Source of the DNA: Protofrankia sp963555925
GTDB taxonomy: Bacteria; Actinomycetota; Actinomycetes; Frankiales; Frankiaceae
NCBI GenBank assembly: GCA_963555925.1
Contig: CAUVXJ010000044.1
Location: 55,029 to 119,028 of the forward strand
DNA: 64,000 nt
Direction of reading: 5' to 3'
In this document: positions 51,039 through 58,880 of the stretch, one piece after another
Layout of the letters: each line of letters starts with the position of its first letter
Position numbering within the stretch: the stretch's first letter is position 1
Position numbers and translations under genes: made by a program
Notes under the pieces: generated by a model
What the model was told of the DNA's origin: nothing
The model's database searches: none
The model's input: the letters and a program-made list of their open reading frames with translations, nothing else

Positions 51039-52250
51039 TCAGCGGGCGAGCCGCACGCGGACCGGTAGGGATTCCCAGGCGCGCAGGGTGTTGTTGTGGC
51101 GGCGCCGGGTCGGTCCGGCGAGCTCGATGTGCTCGACCCGGCGGGCCAGGGTGGTGAGCAGCGCTTCGGCCTCGAGGCGGGCGATGTGCTGGCCGACGCA
51201 CTGGTGGATGCCCGTGCCAAGACCTACGTGGCCGGAGGGGTCGCGGCCGGGGTCGAAGGTGTCGGGATGCTCCCACCGGCGGGGGTCACGGTTGGCCGCG
51301 CCGAGGAACATCAGGATCCCTGCGCCCTCGGGGATCATCGTGTCCCCGACCCGGACGTCGGTGGTCGCGGTGCGAAAGGCGGCCTGTACCGGCGATTCCC
51401 AGCGCACCGCCTCGTCGAAGGCGACCCGTGCGAGCTGCGGTTGCTCGCGCAGCCGCCGCCAGTGGTCGGGGTGGGTGGCGACGGCGTACAGCAGGGCGGC
51501 CAGGCCGTTGACGGTGGTGTCCACGCCGGCCGTCAGCAGCGACCGGACGACAAGCGGGGCTTGGGCATGGGTGATCTCGCCACGGTCGGCCGCGGCCCAG
51601 ATCTGCGTGCCGAAGCCACCCTCGGCCAGGGCTGCGCGGGCGCACTGGGCGTTGACCCATCCCAACAACTCCGGCAGCCGCGGTGCCCCCTGCGCGACCA
51701 GGTCGTTGTACGGGCCGAAGGCGTTGAACATGAGGTCCCCGTAGGGGAGCAGGTTCTCCCGGCCCTCGCGGGCGAGCCCGACCGCGTCGGGAAAGACCCG
51801 CAGGGGGAAGGCTGCGGCCAGAGCGGGTACCGCGTCGAACTCCGCCCGGGTGAGAACCGCGTCGACCAGGTCGCGTGCGTCGGTGAACCACTGCTCCCGC
51901 AGCCGGCGCACTGCCTGCTGGCCGAGAATCTTCGCCAGTACCCGTCGGGGGGCGTCGTGCCGAGGCGGGTCAGCCTCCAACAGAACGCCGGGCGGTCCGG
52001 GCGGTGCGTCGTGGCTGAAGCTGCTCGGCCCCACGCCGGGGGCGGAGGAGAACTCCTGCCAGTCGACCAGTGCGGTGCGCACGTGTTCGTAGCGGGCCAT
52101 CGCGTAGAGGTTGTAGCGGGTCAGATACACCACCGGCCCGGCGTCGCGGAGCTGGGCGTGGAATGCGTGCGGATCCTCCAGGATGTCGTGAGCGAACGGA
52201 TCGACATCCGATGTCGGCAACGTCCGGCTGTGGTCGACGGTGGTGGTCAC
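51039..52250 (-). CDS. Cytochrome P450
   Basis: 403 residues; GTG 52250 has GGAGG six bases upstream. A longer frame overlapping the reductase gene was rejected. Motifs: LLTAGVDTTVNG (I-helix oxygen-activating Thr), DEAVRWESP (ExxR region) and GLGTGIHQCVGQHIARLE with heme ligand Cys351. Class I bacterial P450s receive electrons from a ferredoxin; the reductase encoded 34 bp upstream carries its own [2Fe-2S] domain and is the likely partner. Last gene of the minus-strand arm. The oxidation target (acyl chain, tethered acid or released product) is unknown. Confidence 0.93.
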   Translation of the reverse strand: MTTTVDHSRTLPTSDVDPFAHDILEDPHAFHAQLRDAGPVVYLTRYNLYAMARYEHVRTALVDWQEFSSAPGVGPSSFSHDAPPGPPGVLLEADPPRHDAPRRVLAKILGQQAVRRLREQWFTDARDLVDAVLTRAEFDAVPALAAAFPLRVFPDAVGLAREGRENLLPYGDLMFNAFGPYNDLVAQGAPRLPELLGWVNAQCARAALAEGGFGTQIWAAADRGEITHAQAPLVVRSLLTAGVDTTVNGLAALLYAVATHPDHWRRLREQPQLARVAFDEAVRWESPVQAAFRTATTDVRVGDTMIPEGAGILMFLGAANRDPRRWEHPDTFDPGRDPSGHVGLGTGIHQCVGQHIARLEAEALLTTLARRVEHIELAGPTRRRHNNTLRAWESLPVRVRLAR

Positions 52251-52284
52251 CGCTTGCCTCCGTTTCTGGTGGTAACAGTTCTGG

Positions 52285-53265
52285 TCAGAGGTCGAGGACC
52301 AGGCGGTCGGTGCAGGAGCGGGAGACGCAGATGAACATGCATGCGCCCACCGCGCGCTCGTCGGCGTCGAGGATCGAGTCCCGATGGTCGGGCCGGCCCT
52401 CGAGCACGGTGGTCTCGCAGGTGCCGCACACACCTTGGCGGCAGGATGAGAACACCTCGATGCCCGCGGCCCCCACAGCGTCGAGCACGGAGATGTCCGG
52501 CGTCACCGTGACGGTGGCGCCCGAGCGGCGCAGCTCGACGTCGAACGGTGCCCCGTGCACCGGTGCGTCCTGTTCCCGGGCGGCGAAACGTTCGGTGCGC
52601 AGCGCGTGCGGGGGCCAGGTTCGGCAGGCCGCCTCGACCGCATCCAACAGTCCGGCAGGACCGCAGCAGTAGACCTTCACATCGGGCCGCGGCGCATCGA
52701 GCCAGCTGGACAGGTCGAGCAGACCGAACTCATCCTGGGGGACCACATGTACGCACTCGCCGTAGCCGGCGAGCTCGTCGAGGAACGCCATCGACATCCG
52801 CCGGCGGCCCCCGTAGAGCAGGTTCCACTGCGCGCCCATCAGGTCGGCCTGGTGGATCATCGGTAAGAGCGGGGTGATTCCGATTCCCCCCGCGATGAAC
52901 AGGTACTTCTCCGACGGGACCAGGTGGAAGTTGTTGCGCGGCCCGCCTATGCCGACCCGGTCACCGGGCCACAGCTCGTCGTGCACGTAGCCCGAGCCCG
53001 AGCCCCCACGGCGGCTGGCGGGCTCCCGTAGGATCCCGACACGGTAGGAACGGGCGTCCCACCGGTCACCGCACAGGGAGTACTGGCGGGTCAGCCCGTT
53101 CGGCAGCACCAGGTCGATATGGGAACCCGGCGTCCAGTCCGGCAGTCGGCCCTCGTCCGGACGCTCGAGGGTCAGCGTGACGACATCCTCGGCCACCAGG
53201 GCCTTGGCCGTGACGGACACCGTCACGGTATTCGCCGGGCCAGCCGTGCTTGCACCGCGAACCAT
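52285..53265 (-). CDS. PDR/VanB-family flavin reductase with C-terminal [2Fe-2S] ferredoxin domain
   Basis: 326 residues; ATG 53265 has GGGAGG upstream. The flavin-binding region is WTPGSHIDLVLPNGLTRQYSLCGD, the NAD-binding region IAGGIGITPLLPMI and VYCCGPAGLLDA, and the ferredoxin cluster ligands CRQGVCGTC plus a distal Cys in MFICVSRS. Such proteins feed Rieske oxygenases (phthalate dioxygenase reductase, VanB). Here one reductase sits with both a Rieske oxygenase and a P450 and may serve both. It lies 57 bp after the A-PCP gene. Confidence 0.92.
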   Translation of the reverse strand: MVRGASTAGPANTVTVSVTAKALVAEDVVTLTLERPDEGRLPDWTPGSHIDLVLPNGLTRQYSLCGDRWDARSYRVGILREPASRRGGSGSGYVHDELWPGDRVGIGGPRNNFHLVPSEKYLFIAGGIGITPLLPMIHQADLMGAQWNLLYGGRRRMSMAFLDELAGYGECVHVVPQDEFGLLDLSSWLDAPRPDVKVYCCGPAGLLDAVEAACRTWPPHALRTERFAAREQDAPVHGAPFDVELRRSGATVTVTPDISVLDAVGAAGIEVFSSCRQGVCGTCETTVLEGRPDHRDSILDADERAVGACMFICVSRSCTDRLVLDL

Positions 53266-53322
53266 GGCGTTCCTCCCATACCAGATGCCGTACCCAGTGG
53301 TGGACGATCAGTCCGTGCCCGA

Positions 53323-55197
53323 TCAGTCCGTGACCGACATCGTCGGCTCCGCTCGCCGCTCCTGCACCGGCGAGCGGCCCACCCGGGAGGCGAGCCCGCG
53401 CGCGGTGGGCTCCTCGAACGCCTCGCGGAAGCCGACGTGCACGTGGTAGCGCACCTCAATGCGGCTGATCATGCTCATGATGAGCAGGGAGTCCCCGCCG
53501 AGCTCCAGGAAATCGTCCAGGACCCCGACCTCGTCGAGGCGCAGCAGCTCGGCGGCCAGTGCGCACACCTCACGCTCCAGCGCATCGGCCGGCGGCACGA
53601 ACTCGGTGCTCAGCTCCGGCCGCTGTGGCAGCGGAGCGGGCAGGGCAGCCCGGTCGACTTTGCCGTGAAGGGTAAGGGGGAATTCGTCGAGGCGGACGAC
53701 CGCCGACGGGATCATGTGGCTCGGCAGCCTCTCCGCGAGGAAGCACCGCAACGCCGTCGAGGTCACCGCGCTCACCTCGGCTGTCACATAGCCGACCAGA
53801 CGGCGCTGACCGGCCGCATCCTCCCGAGGCAGCACCAGCGCCTGGCCTACCGCGGGATGCTGCTGCAGCGCCGCCTCCACCTCAGTGGGTTCGATCCGGT
53901 AGCCGCGCACCTTCACCTGCTGGTCGATCCGGTCGAGGAACTGCAGCCGCCCGTCCGGCAGCTCGCGCACGAGGTCACCCGTTCGGTACAGCACGCCACC
54001 CTGCGCCCCGGAGAACGGGTCGGGTACGAACGCCTCGGCCGTCGCCGCGGGCTTGCCCAGATACCCCCGGGCAAGGGAGTCGCCGCCGAGCAGAAGTTCC
54101 CCGGGGGTACCCGGGTCGACCAGTCGGAGCTGCGCGTCCACCACGAACAGGTGCATGCCGGGGATCGCGTCGCCGAGCGGGAGAACGCCGTCCTGGGGCA
54201 TCCGACCCGGCGGGACCGTCCAGTAGGTGGCCGTCGCGGTGCTCTCGGTCGGCCCGTACACGTGCACGAGTGGGATCCCCAGACGCTCCCACTGAACGAC
54301 AGCCTGCGCCAGCACCCGGTCCCCGCCCACGATGACCCGCCGCAGCGACGGCGGGAGCGCACCTGCCGTCTCGACCAGGTAGGACACGAGGAGGTGCCAC
54401 TGGGGCGGTTGCAACTCCAGCAGTGTGATCGCCCGGGACTCGACGACGTCGAGGAGTGCATGCACCGACGACAGCGCGGCCCGATCCGCGGGGAACACGC
54501 TCGTCGCACCATGGATCAGCGGCGGGAACATCTCCTCCAGCGACGCGGAGAAGGATGCCGAGGCCAGCATGAGGTAACGGTCCGCCGGCCCGATGGCCAA
54601 CTCCGCATCCGCGGCGAAGGCCAGGTTGGACAGACCACGGTGCGTGATCATCACACCTTTGGGAACCCCGGTCGAGCCCGAGGTGTGGATGACGCAGGCA
54701 AGATCGTCCGGGGCGACCTGGTGGGTGCGGACGCAGTGCGCAGCCGAACCCCGGTCGGGCTGGATCATCGGCACGGACCCGCCTACCGGCGTATCCCCGC
54801 TGTCCGCAGCGGTGATGAGCGCCACGATGCCGGAATCCGTGGCAAGGAGGTTTTTTCGCGTGTCCGGGTAGTCCGGGTCGATCGGCACGTAGACCCCGCC
54901 CGCGCGCAGGACGGCCAACACCGCGACCAGAAGATCGCTGGAGTGGCGCATCAGGACGCCCACCCGGTCCTGCACGCCCACGCCTACCTCGACCAGCCGG
55001 TTGGCCAAGCGGTTGACGCGCCCGACAAGCTGTGCGTAGGTAACCGTACCCGTTGCGTCCTCCGCCGCGACGGCGGTGGGCGACGCCGCTGCGGTGCCCT
55101 CCAGTAGAAGCGGGATCGGTGTGGTGCGGTCAATGCCGGACGTCCCTGTGGTCTGCGCCGTGTCCCGGTCCACCATGTCGAGGTCCACCGTTCTCAC
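53323..55197 (-). CDS. Stand-alone NRPS adenylation-PCP didomain with non-canonical substrate pocket
   Basis: 624 residues; GTG 55197 overlaps the MbtH stop (GTGA). The adenylation core is complete: HTSGSTGVPKG, VYGPTEST, YRTGDLVRELPDGRLQFLDRIDQQVKVRGYRIEP and the C-terminal LHGKVDRAALP lysine. The carrier domain is LGGDSLLIMS (Ser570). In the pocket, the segment FSASLEEMF has Ser217 where alpha-amino acid activating domains have the Asp (GrsA D235) that binds the amino group. This suggests a keto, guanidino, hydroxy or beta-amino acid substrate. There is no condensation, thioesterase or reductase domain. MbtH precedes it. Confidence 0.93.
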   Translation of the reverse strand: MRTVDLDMVDRDTAQTTGTSGIDRTTPIPLLLEGTAAASPTAVAAEDATGTVTYAQLVGRVNRLANRLVEVGVGVQDRVGVLMRHSSDLLVAVLAVLRAGGVYVPIDPDYPDTRKNLLATDSGIVALITAADSGDTPVGGSVPMIQPDRGSAAHCVRTHQVAPDDLACVIHTSGSTGVPKGVMITHRGLSNLAFAADAELAIGPADRYLMLASASFSASLEEMFPPLIHGATSVFPADRAALSSVHALLDVVESRAITLLELQPPQWHLLVSYLVETAGALPPSLRRVIVGGDRVLAQAVVQWERLGIPLVHVYGPTESTATATYWTVPPGRMPQDGVLPLGDAIPGMHLFVVDAQLRLVDPGTPGELLLGGDSLARGYLGKPAATAEAFVPDPFSGAQGGVLYRTGDLVRELPDGRLQFLDRIDQQVKVRGYRIEPTEVEAALQQHPAVGQALVLPREDAAGQRRLVGYVTAEVSAVTSTALRCFLAERLPSHMIPSAVVRLDEFPLTLHGKVDRAALPAPLPQRPELSTEFVPPADALEREVCALAAELLRLDEVGVLDDFLELGGDSLLIMSMISRIEVRYHVHVGFREAFEEPTARGLASRVGRSPVQERRAEPTMSVTD

Positions 55198-55409
55198 CCG
55201 GCTCGGGCGCGCACACTCAGCGGCTGCATGTCCGTCCAGACCGCTTCGATCCGACACAGGCAGGCCTCCCTGCTCCCGGCGGTCCCCTCATCGGCCCAGC
55301 CCGGCGGATTTGCCCGGTCGTCGGGCCAGATGGAGTATCGCTCCTCGTGATTGACCACGACTCGATAGATCGGTGTCTCACCAGTGCCGTCAGGCACTTC
55401 TGCCGACAT
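55194..55409 (-). CDS. MbtH-like protein
   Basis: 71 residues. ATG 55409 has GGAGG upstream and overlaps the Rieske gene stop (TGATG). The body (RVVVNHEERYSIWPD, NPPGWADEG, REACLCRIEAVWTDMQPLS) carries the invariant Trp residues and the SxWP and WTDM motifs of MbtH proteins. It binds the adenylation domain and is often needed for its folding and activity. Directly upstream of, and coupled to, the A-PCP gene. Confidence 0.93.
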   Translation of the reverse strand: MSAEVPDGTGETPIYRVVVNHEERYSIWPDDRANPPGWADEGTAGSREACLCRIEAVWTDMQPLSVRARAG

Positions 55410-56674
55410 CACGACCTCCGCGGTCGGTCGCAGCACAACGGGTCCGATTGACCCGTCTCCACCAGGCCGAGCTGGCGGCCCAGGTAGCGGTACAGTTCCC
55501 ACAAGGACTGCTCGATCAGGGCGAGCCGGCCGACGCCATCGCCCGCGCCGCCATCGCCCGCGCCGCCATCGCCCGCGCCGCCATCGCCCGTGTCGTTGTT
55601 CGCCGTCCGCTGCGCAGCGGCGCATACGTCGACATCCTCCTTGTAGATGGCAATGGTGGCATCCACCAATCTGCGTTGGAGATTCTCCCGGTCCGGTTCG
55701 GCGAGCGCGGCACCGGACATGGCGATGTCCAGTTGGAGGCGCATCTTTCCGGGTCCCTCGGGAAGCACCTTCATCCAGGTGAGGAAGCCTGCTCCCAGCG
55801 AAACCATAAAATGGGGGTAGATGGCGAAAACAATGATCTCGCGAAGCTGTTCGGGGCGCAGCCTGCTCGATCCCGCAAGCAACGGGGTCTGGTCGCCGTA
55901 CTTCGGGTCCTGCGACATATGCAGGATCGAGAAGAGATCGTCGCCCTTGTCGATCCAGCTCATCGCCGCGGGATATTCGTCCTCGAGAGTGTTACGGTGT
56001 GGACCGATGTGATGGTAGCACTCCATGAAGTTCTCCACCATGATTTTCCAGTCCCAGGGGCAGTCCCAGTCGCTGACGTCGACCGACCGGTAGCCGTCGA
56101 GGTCGTAGTTCTCCAGGTAGGGCTCCAGCTTGGCGAGCTGGGGTGCGAGCGGCTCGGCCGTCCCGTCGAGGTTCACGAAGACAAAGCCGTGCCAGACCTC
56201 GTGCCGCACATGCGGCAGGCGGAATTCCCCCTTGTCGAAACCCGGGACCTCGTGCATGAGGGGTGCGCCGAGCAACTGGCCGTCGAGGCCGTACGTCCAC
56301 AGGTGGTACGGGCACTGCAAGCTGCTGGCCCGGCCGGCCCCCGCCACCACCTCCACCCGGCGGTGCCGGCAGATCCGTGACAGCACATGCAGCTCACCGT
56401 CGCGGTCGCGGGTCACCACCAGCGCACGGCCCAGTAGGTCGATCGAGTAGTAGGAACCGGGCTCGGCGATCTGTTCCACCCGGCAGACGCCCTGCCAGCC
56501 CGACCGGAAGACCTTGGTCTGCTCCAGCTCGTACAACTCGGCCGAACAGTAGGCGATGGCCGGAAGGGTGATCGCGTGGCGGGGATCGGCGATGGCGCAG
56601 GTCGCCTGCAACTGATCGATCAGATCGCTCACACATTCTCCCTCGATGGGTGCGGGCGAGATCCAGGTGGTCAT
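55409..56674 (-). CDS. Rieske non-heme iron oxygenase, large subunit
   Basis: 421 residues; ATG 56674 overlaps the upstream condensation gene stop (ATGA). The [2Fe-2S] Rieske site is C102-x-H104 and C121-xx-H124 (CRHRRVEVV, CPYHLW). The mononuclear iron site has NFMECYHHIGPH with H221 and H226 and a distal Asp in KEDVDVCAA. Related enzymes include choline monooxygenase-like and the RohQ N-oxygenase of azomycin synthesis, which also acts on an arginine-derived heterocycle. Substrate inference rests on that analogy only. A four-fold 15-bp repeat (55535-55594) encodes GDGGA units near the C-terminus. Confidence 0.92.
   Translation of the reverse strand: MTTWISPAPIEGECVSDLIDQLQATCAIADPRHAITLPAIAYCSAELYELEQTKVFRSGWQGVCRVEQIAEPGSYYSIDLLGRALVVTRDRDGELHVLSRICRHRRVEVVAGAGRASSLQCPYHLWTYGLDGQLLGAPLMHEVPGFDKGEFRLPHVRHEVWHGFVFVNLDGTAEPLAPQLAKLEPYLENYDLDGYRSVDVSDWDCPWDWKIMVENFMECYHHIGPHRNTLEDEYPAAMSWIDKGDDLFSILHMSQDPKYGDQTPLLAGSSRLRPEQLREIIVFAIYPHFMVSLGAGFLTWMKVLPEGPGKMRLQLDIAMSGAALAEPDRENLQRRLVDATIAIYKEDVDVCAAAQRTANNDTGDGGAGDGGAGDGGAGDGVGRLALIEQSLWELYRYLGRQLGLVETGQSDPLCCDRPRRS
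55535..55594 (-). repeat. Four 15-bp coding repeats in the Rieske oxygenase gene
   Basis: Unit GCCATCGCCCGCGCC (plus strand) four times in frame, giving GDGGA repeats in a loop near the C-terminus. Confidence 0.95.
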
Positions 56675-58029
56675 GGTGTTTCCCTTCCAGCCCAGGCGTG
56701 TTCGCCGGCTTCCCCGACGGGGAGGAGCAGGGGTTGGCCGGTTGCCTGCTGGAGCGCGTTGCGGATCCCGTCGACGAACACGACCATGTCGTGCTGGTTG
56801 AGGCTGCCCGCGTGGTAATTCAGCCGTCCACGCAGCAATCCCTCGCGGAGCCGCAGCTGGAGGTGAATCCCGAAGATACTGCTCTGCTCCCCGAACACGT
56901 CTGGGAAATCAACGCCGGCGACGCGGGTGCGCTGATCAGCCTGGGACGTTGCTTCGTTGAAGTACTGGTAGAATATCCAGTGGGCCCGCCGATCATTGCG
57001 CAACTCCTGGGCGAGCCAGGCGGCACGGGCGACCAGCACATGAAACGGAAGCGGGAATTCGATGACCCGCAGGAGCTGGTTGCGAACGGAGGACAGCACG
57101 GTCGGGAAGTCAGTCGCGGCGGCTGCCGGCGGGCTGATCGGCCACAGGTCGGGGAAAGGACCGAGAGTGTCAGCGAAGCGGTAGGGATAGCGGGTCGTCG
57201 TCTCACCCAGCAACAGACCGACGGTGAGGTGGGGCACGCTGACCGTCGCCGTGGCAAGCGCTGCCAGAAATGCCATGTTCAGCGTTACCTTCCGGGACCG
57301 GCAGTAGGCGGTCACTATCGCCATGTCCGCGGTGGTGAACTCCACCACCATCTCCCGGCGCAGCGCCTCTGGCGGCGGCGAGGCCGTGTCCCGATGTCCG
57401 CTGGTGGGGGCTTTACGGTCCGGCTCCAGCGCCCGGACCATGCTCTCGTACTCCAACCATTGCGGAGCGGAGGTCGGGTCCCGCAGGTAGCGGGCCACCG
57501 CCGCCCGCTGCCAGCGGGCGAAGTCGGCGTACTGGTTGGGTGCTGCTTCCGCGTCGCCGGGAGACCCGGCCCGCTCGTACCGGTGCGCGAATTCGGCAGC
57601 CAGCTTGATTTCCGACTCGCGGTCGGAGATGAGGTGGTTCAGCGTCAGGATCAGCCACGCACCACCATCAGCTCTCGGCACCGCAACGCTGCGCAGCAGG
57701 GGGCACGCATAGAGGTCGAATGGTCGGGCCAGCTCCGCCTTCGCCACAGCATCGGGACAGGTGTGGCCCATGTCGGCCACCCGGTGAGGTAAGCGCACCG
57801 GAAGCTCGTCCACGACCTGGCAGTGCCGATTTTCCCGCAGGCCTATCCGGGTGCGTAGGATCGCGTGGCGCCGAAAGAGCTGGTGGAGGACTCGACCGAC
57901 GTCCGCGTCATCATAATCGCGCAGATCGATGATGACCTGATGGTTCCACCGAGACGCACCGAAACCAACCTCTGCGCCAAATGCCAGCATGAGTTCCTGG
58001 TTATACGACAGAGGATGGAGATCAGCCAT
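56671..58029 (-). CDS. Stand-alone NRPS condensation-domain protein
   Basis: 452 residues; ATG 58029 has GGAGAGGGA upstream. The protein is a single condensation-superfamily domain. The HHxxxDG active-site motif reads NHLISDR (N131-H132 ... D136-R137): the catalytic second His and the Asp remain, while the first His and the Gly are replaced. Supporting segments are LSYNQELMLAF at the start, FRRHAILRTRIG and YADFARWQRAAV. It probably joins the ACP-bound acyl chain to the PCP-bound unit of the A-PCP protein, or to a free amine. First gene of the minus-strand arm. Confidence 0.88.
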   Translation of the reverse strand: MADLHPLSYNQELMLAFGAEVGFGASRWNHQVIIDLRDYDDADVGRVLHQLFRRHAILRTRIGLRENRHCQVVDELPVRLPHRVADMGHTCPDAVAKAELARPFDLYACPLLRSVAVPRADGGAWLILTLNHLISDRESEIKLAAEFAHRYERAGSPGDAEAAPNQYADFARWQRAAVARYLRDPTSAPQWLEYESMVRALEPDRKAPTSGHRDTASPPPEALRREMVVEFTTADMAIVTAYCRSRKVTLNMAFLAALATATVSVPHLTVGLLLGETTTRYPYRFADTLGPFPDLWPISPPAAAATDFPTVLSSVRNQLLRVIEFPLPFHVLVARAAWLAQELRNDRRAHWIFYQYFNEATSQADQRTRVAGVDFPDVFGEQSSIFGIHLQLRLREGLLRGRLNYHAGSLNQHDMVVFVDGIRNALQQATGQPLLLPVGEAGEHAWAGRETP

Positions 58030-58114
58030 CTCGTCCCTCTCCTGTTGGCGAACCGCCGGCTGCTCCGGGACGCCGGGAGCGATCGGAAACAGAGTCGACT
58101 ATAGGACGTTCGCT

Positions 58115-58178
58115 CCGCTGTGCACTGGGTTCCACGCACCACAATCCCACCATCGGTATTGGCGTTCCGGCCCAATGT
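58115..58178 (-). promoter_or_regulatory. Putative cluster operator and leader block upstream of the condensation gene
   Basis: The dyad ATTGG-N9-CCAAT at 58157-58178 matches 32959-32980 at 20 of 22 positions. Reading the minus strand, GGTGCG (58140-58135) and CCCAGTGCACAGCGG (58129-58115) match the leader block of the plus-strand arm (13 of 15). The sites lie about 125 bp from the condensation start, close to the 150 bp seen before pfaD. Confidence 0.7.
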
Positions 58179-58541
58179 AGGGCGCCGTGGTCGGCAGTAC
58201 GAGCCTGTTGTGAATCATGGGTTCGGACAGCGAGCAGGCCCCCACAGGAGCGCTATATTGTAGCGAGTGGCGGCGCCGTTCACCAGATGTTCGGCAAATA
58301 GTCGCAGAAATCACATGATCAAAGGTCTGGACCTTGGTAAAGCTATGCTGCGTCCATGAAATTTGTCATATTTGGCTCCGATATCTGCGTTACGCTGGAG
58401 CGCTGGCATTTAGCCACCGGCAGGGAGATCCATCCGTGACCCGCCCGGACCTCGGCCCTGTCGATCGGCGAGCCCGGGGAGTGCGGGGAGCGCCGCTACC
58501 CGGCTTTCCACGACCGGCATCGGAGACGACACACGGTGATC
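58179..58541. other. Intergenic region, no gene recognised
   Basis: About 360 bp. Moderately AT-rich in 58250-58380, probably promoter sequence for the truncated ribbon-helix-helix gene. Overlapping frames read as Arg/Pro-rich noise. Confidence 0.4.
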
Positions 58542-58718
58542 ATGACCAGCCAGAACAGCGGCTGGATGAGGCCGCAGCGCCGCGCGCCCGGTCGCCCGCC
58601 AGCGCCACGCGGCGTCCGGCGTACCTACTATCTCCCGCCGGAGGTAGCTACCCGCTTCGACCAGGTCGTCGAAGATCTCTCCTACGACCTACGCATTCCT
58701 AAGAGCGACCGGCAATAG
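58542..58718 (+). pseudogene. Truncated ribbon-helix-helix/partition-type gene, ended by a repeat terminus
   Basis: 58 codons from ATG 58542 (GTG 58536 possible): RRTYYLPPEVATRFDQVVEDLSYDLRIPKSD then RQ and stop. The segment resembles the N-terminal part of small ribbon-helix-helix or plasmid-partition accessory proteins, which normally continue into a further helix. The last five codons and the TAG come from the dispersed repeat end at 58701, so the reading frame appears cut by that insertion. No downstream remainder was found. Confidence 0.55.
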
Positions 58719-58725
58719 GGGGCGC
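58701..58725 (+). repeat. Left-end remnant of the dispersed element
   Basis: AAGAGCGACCGGCAATAGGG and following GGCG match the element's left terminus; no right end follows within 200 bp. It truncates the gene to its left. Confidence 0.75.
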
Positions 58726-58880
58726 GATCCGTATCGAGTTCGGGTTGTGACACTGCGAACCTAACGTCGCAGCAGCGTCCCTGGCCTTCGGACCGGTCGA
58801 GCAGCCTCGTGCCGACAAACCGGTGGCGACCCGCGTCGCCGTCAGCCGCCGCCGCAGGGCAGCGCTGGCAACCCTGTCGG

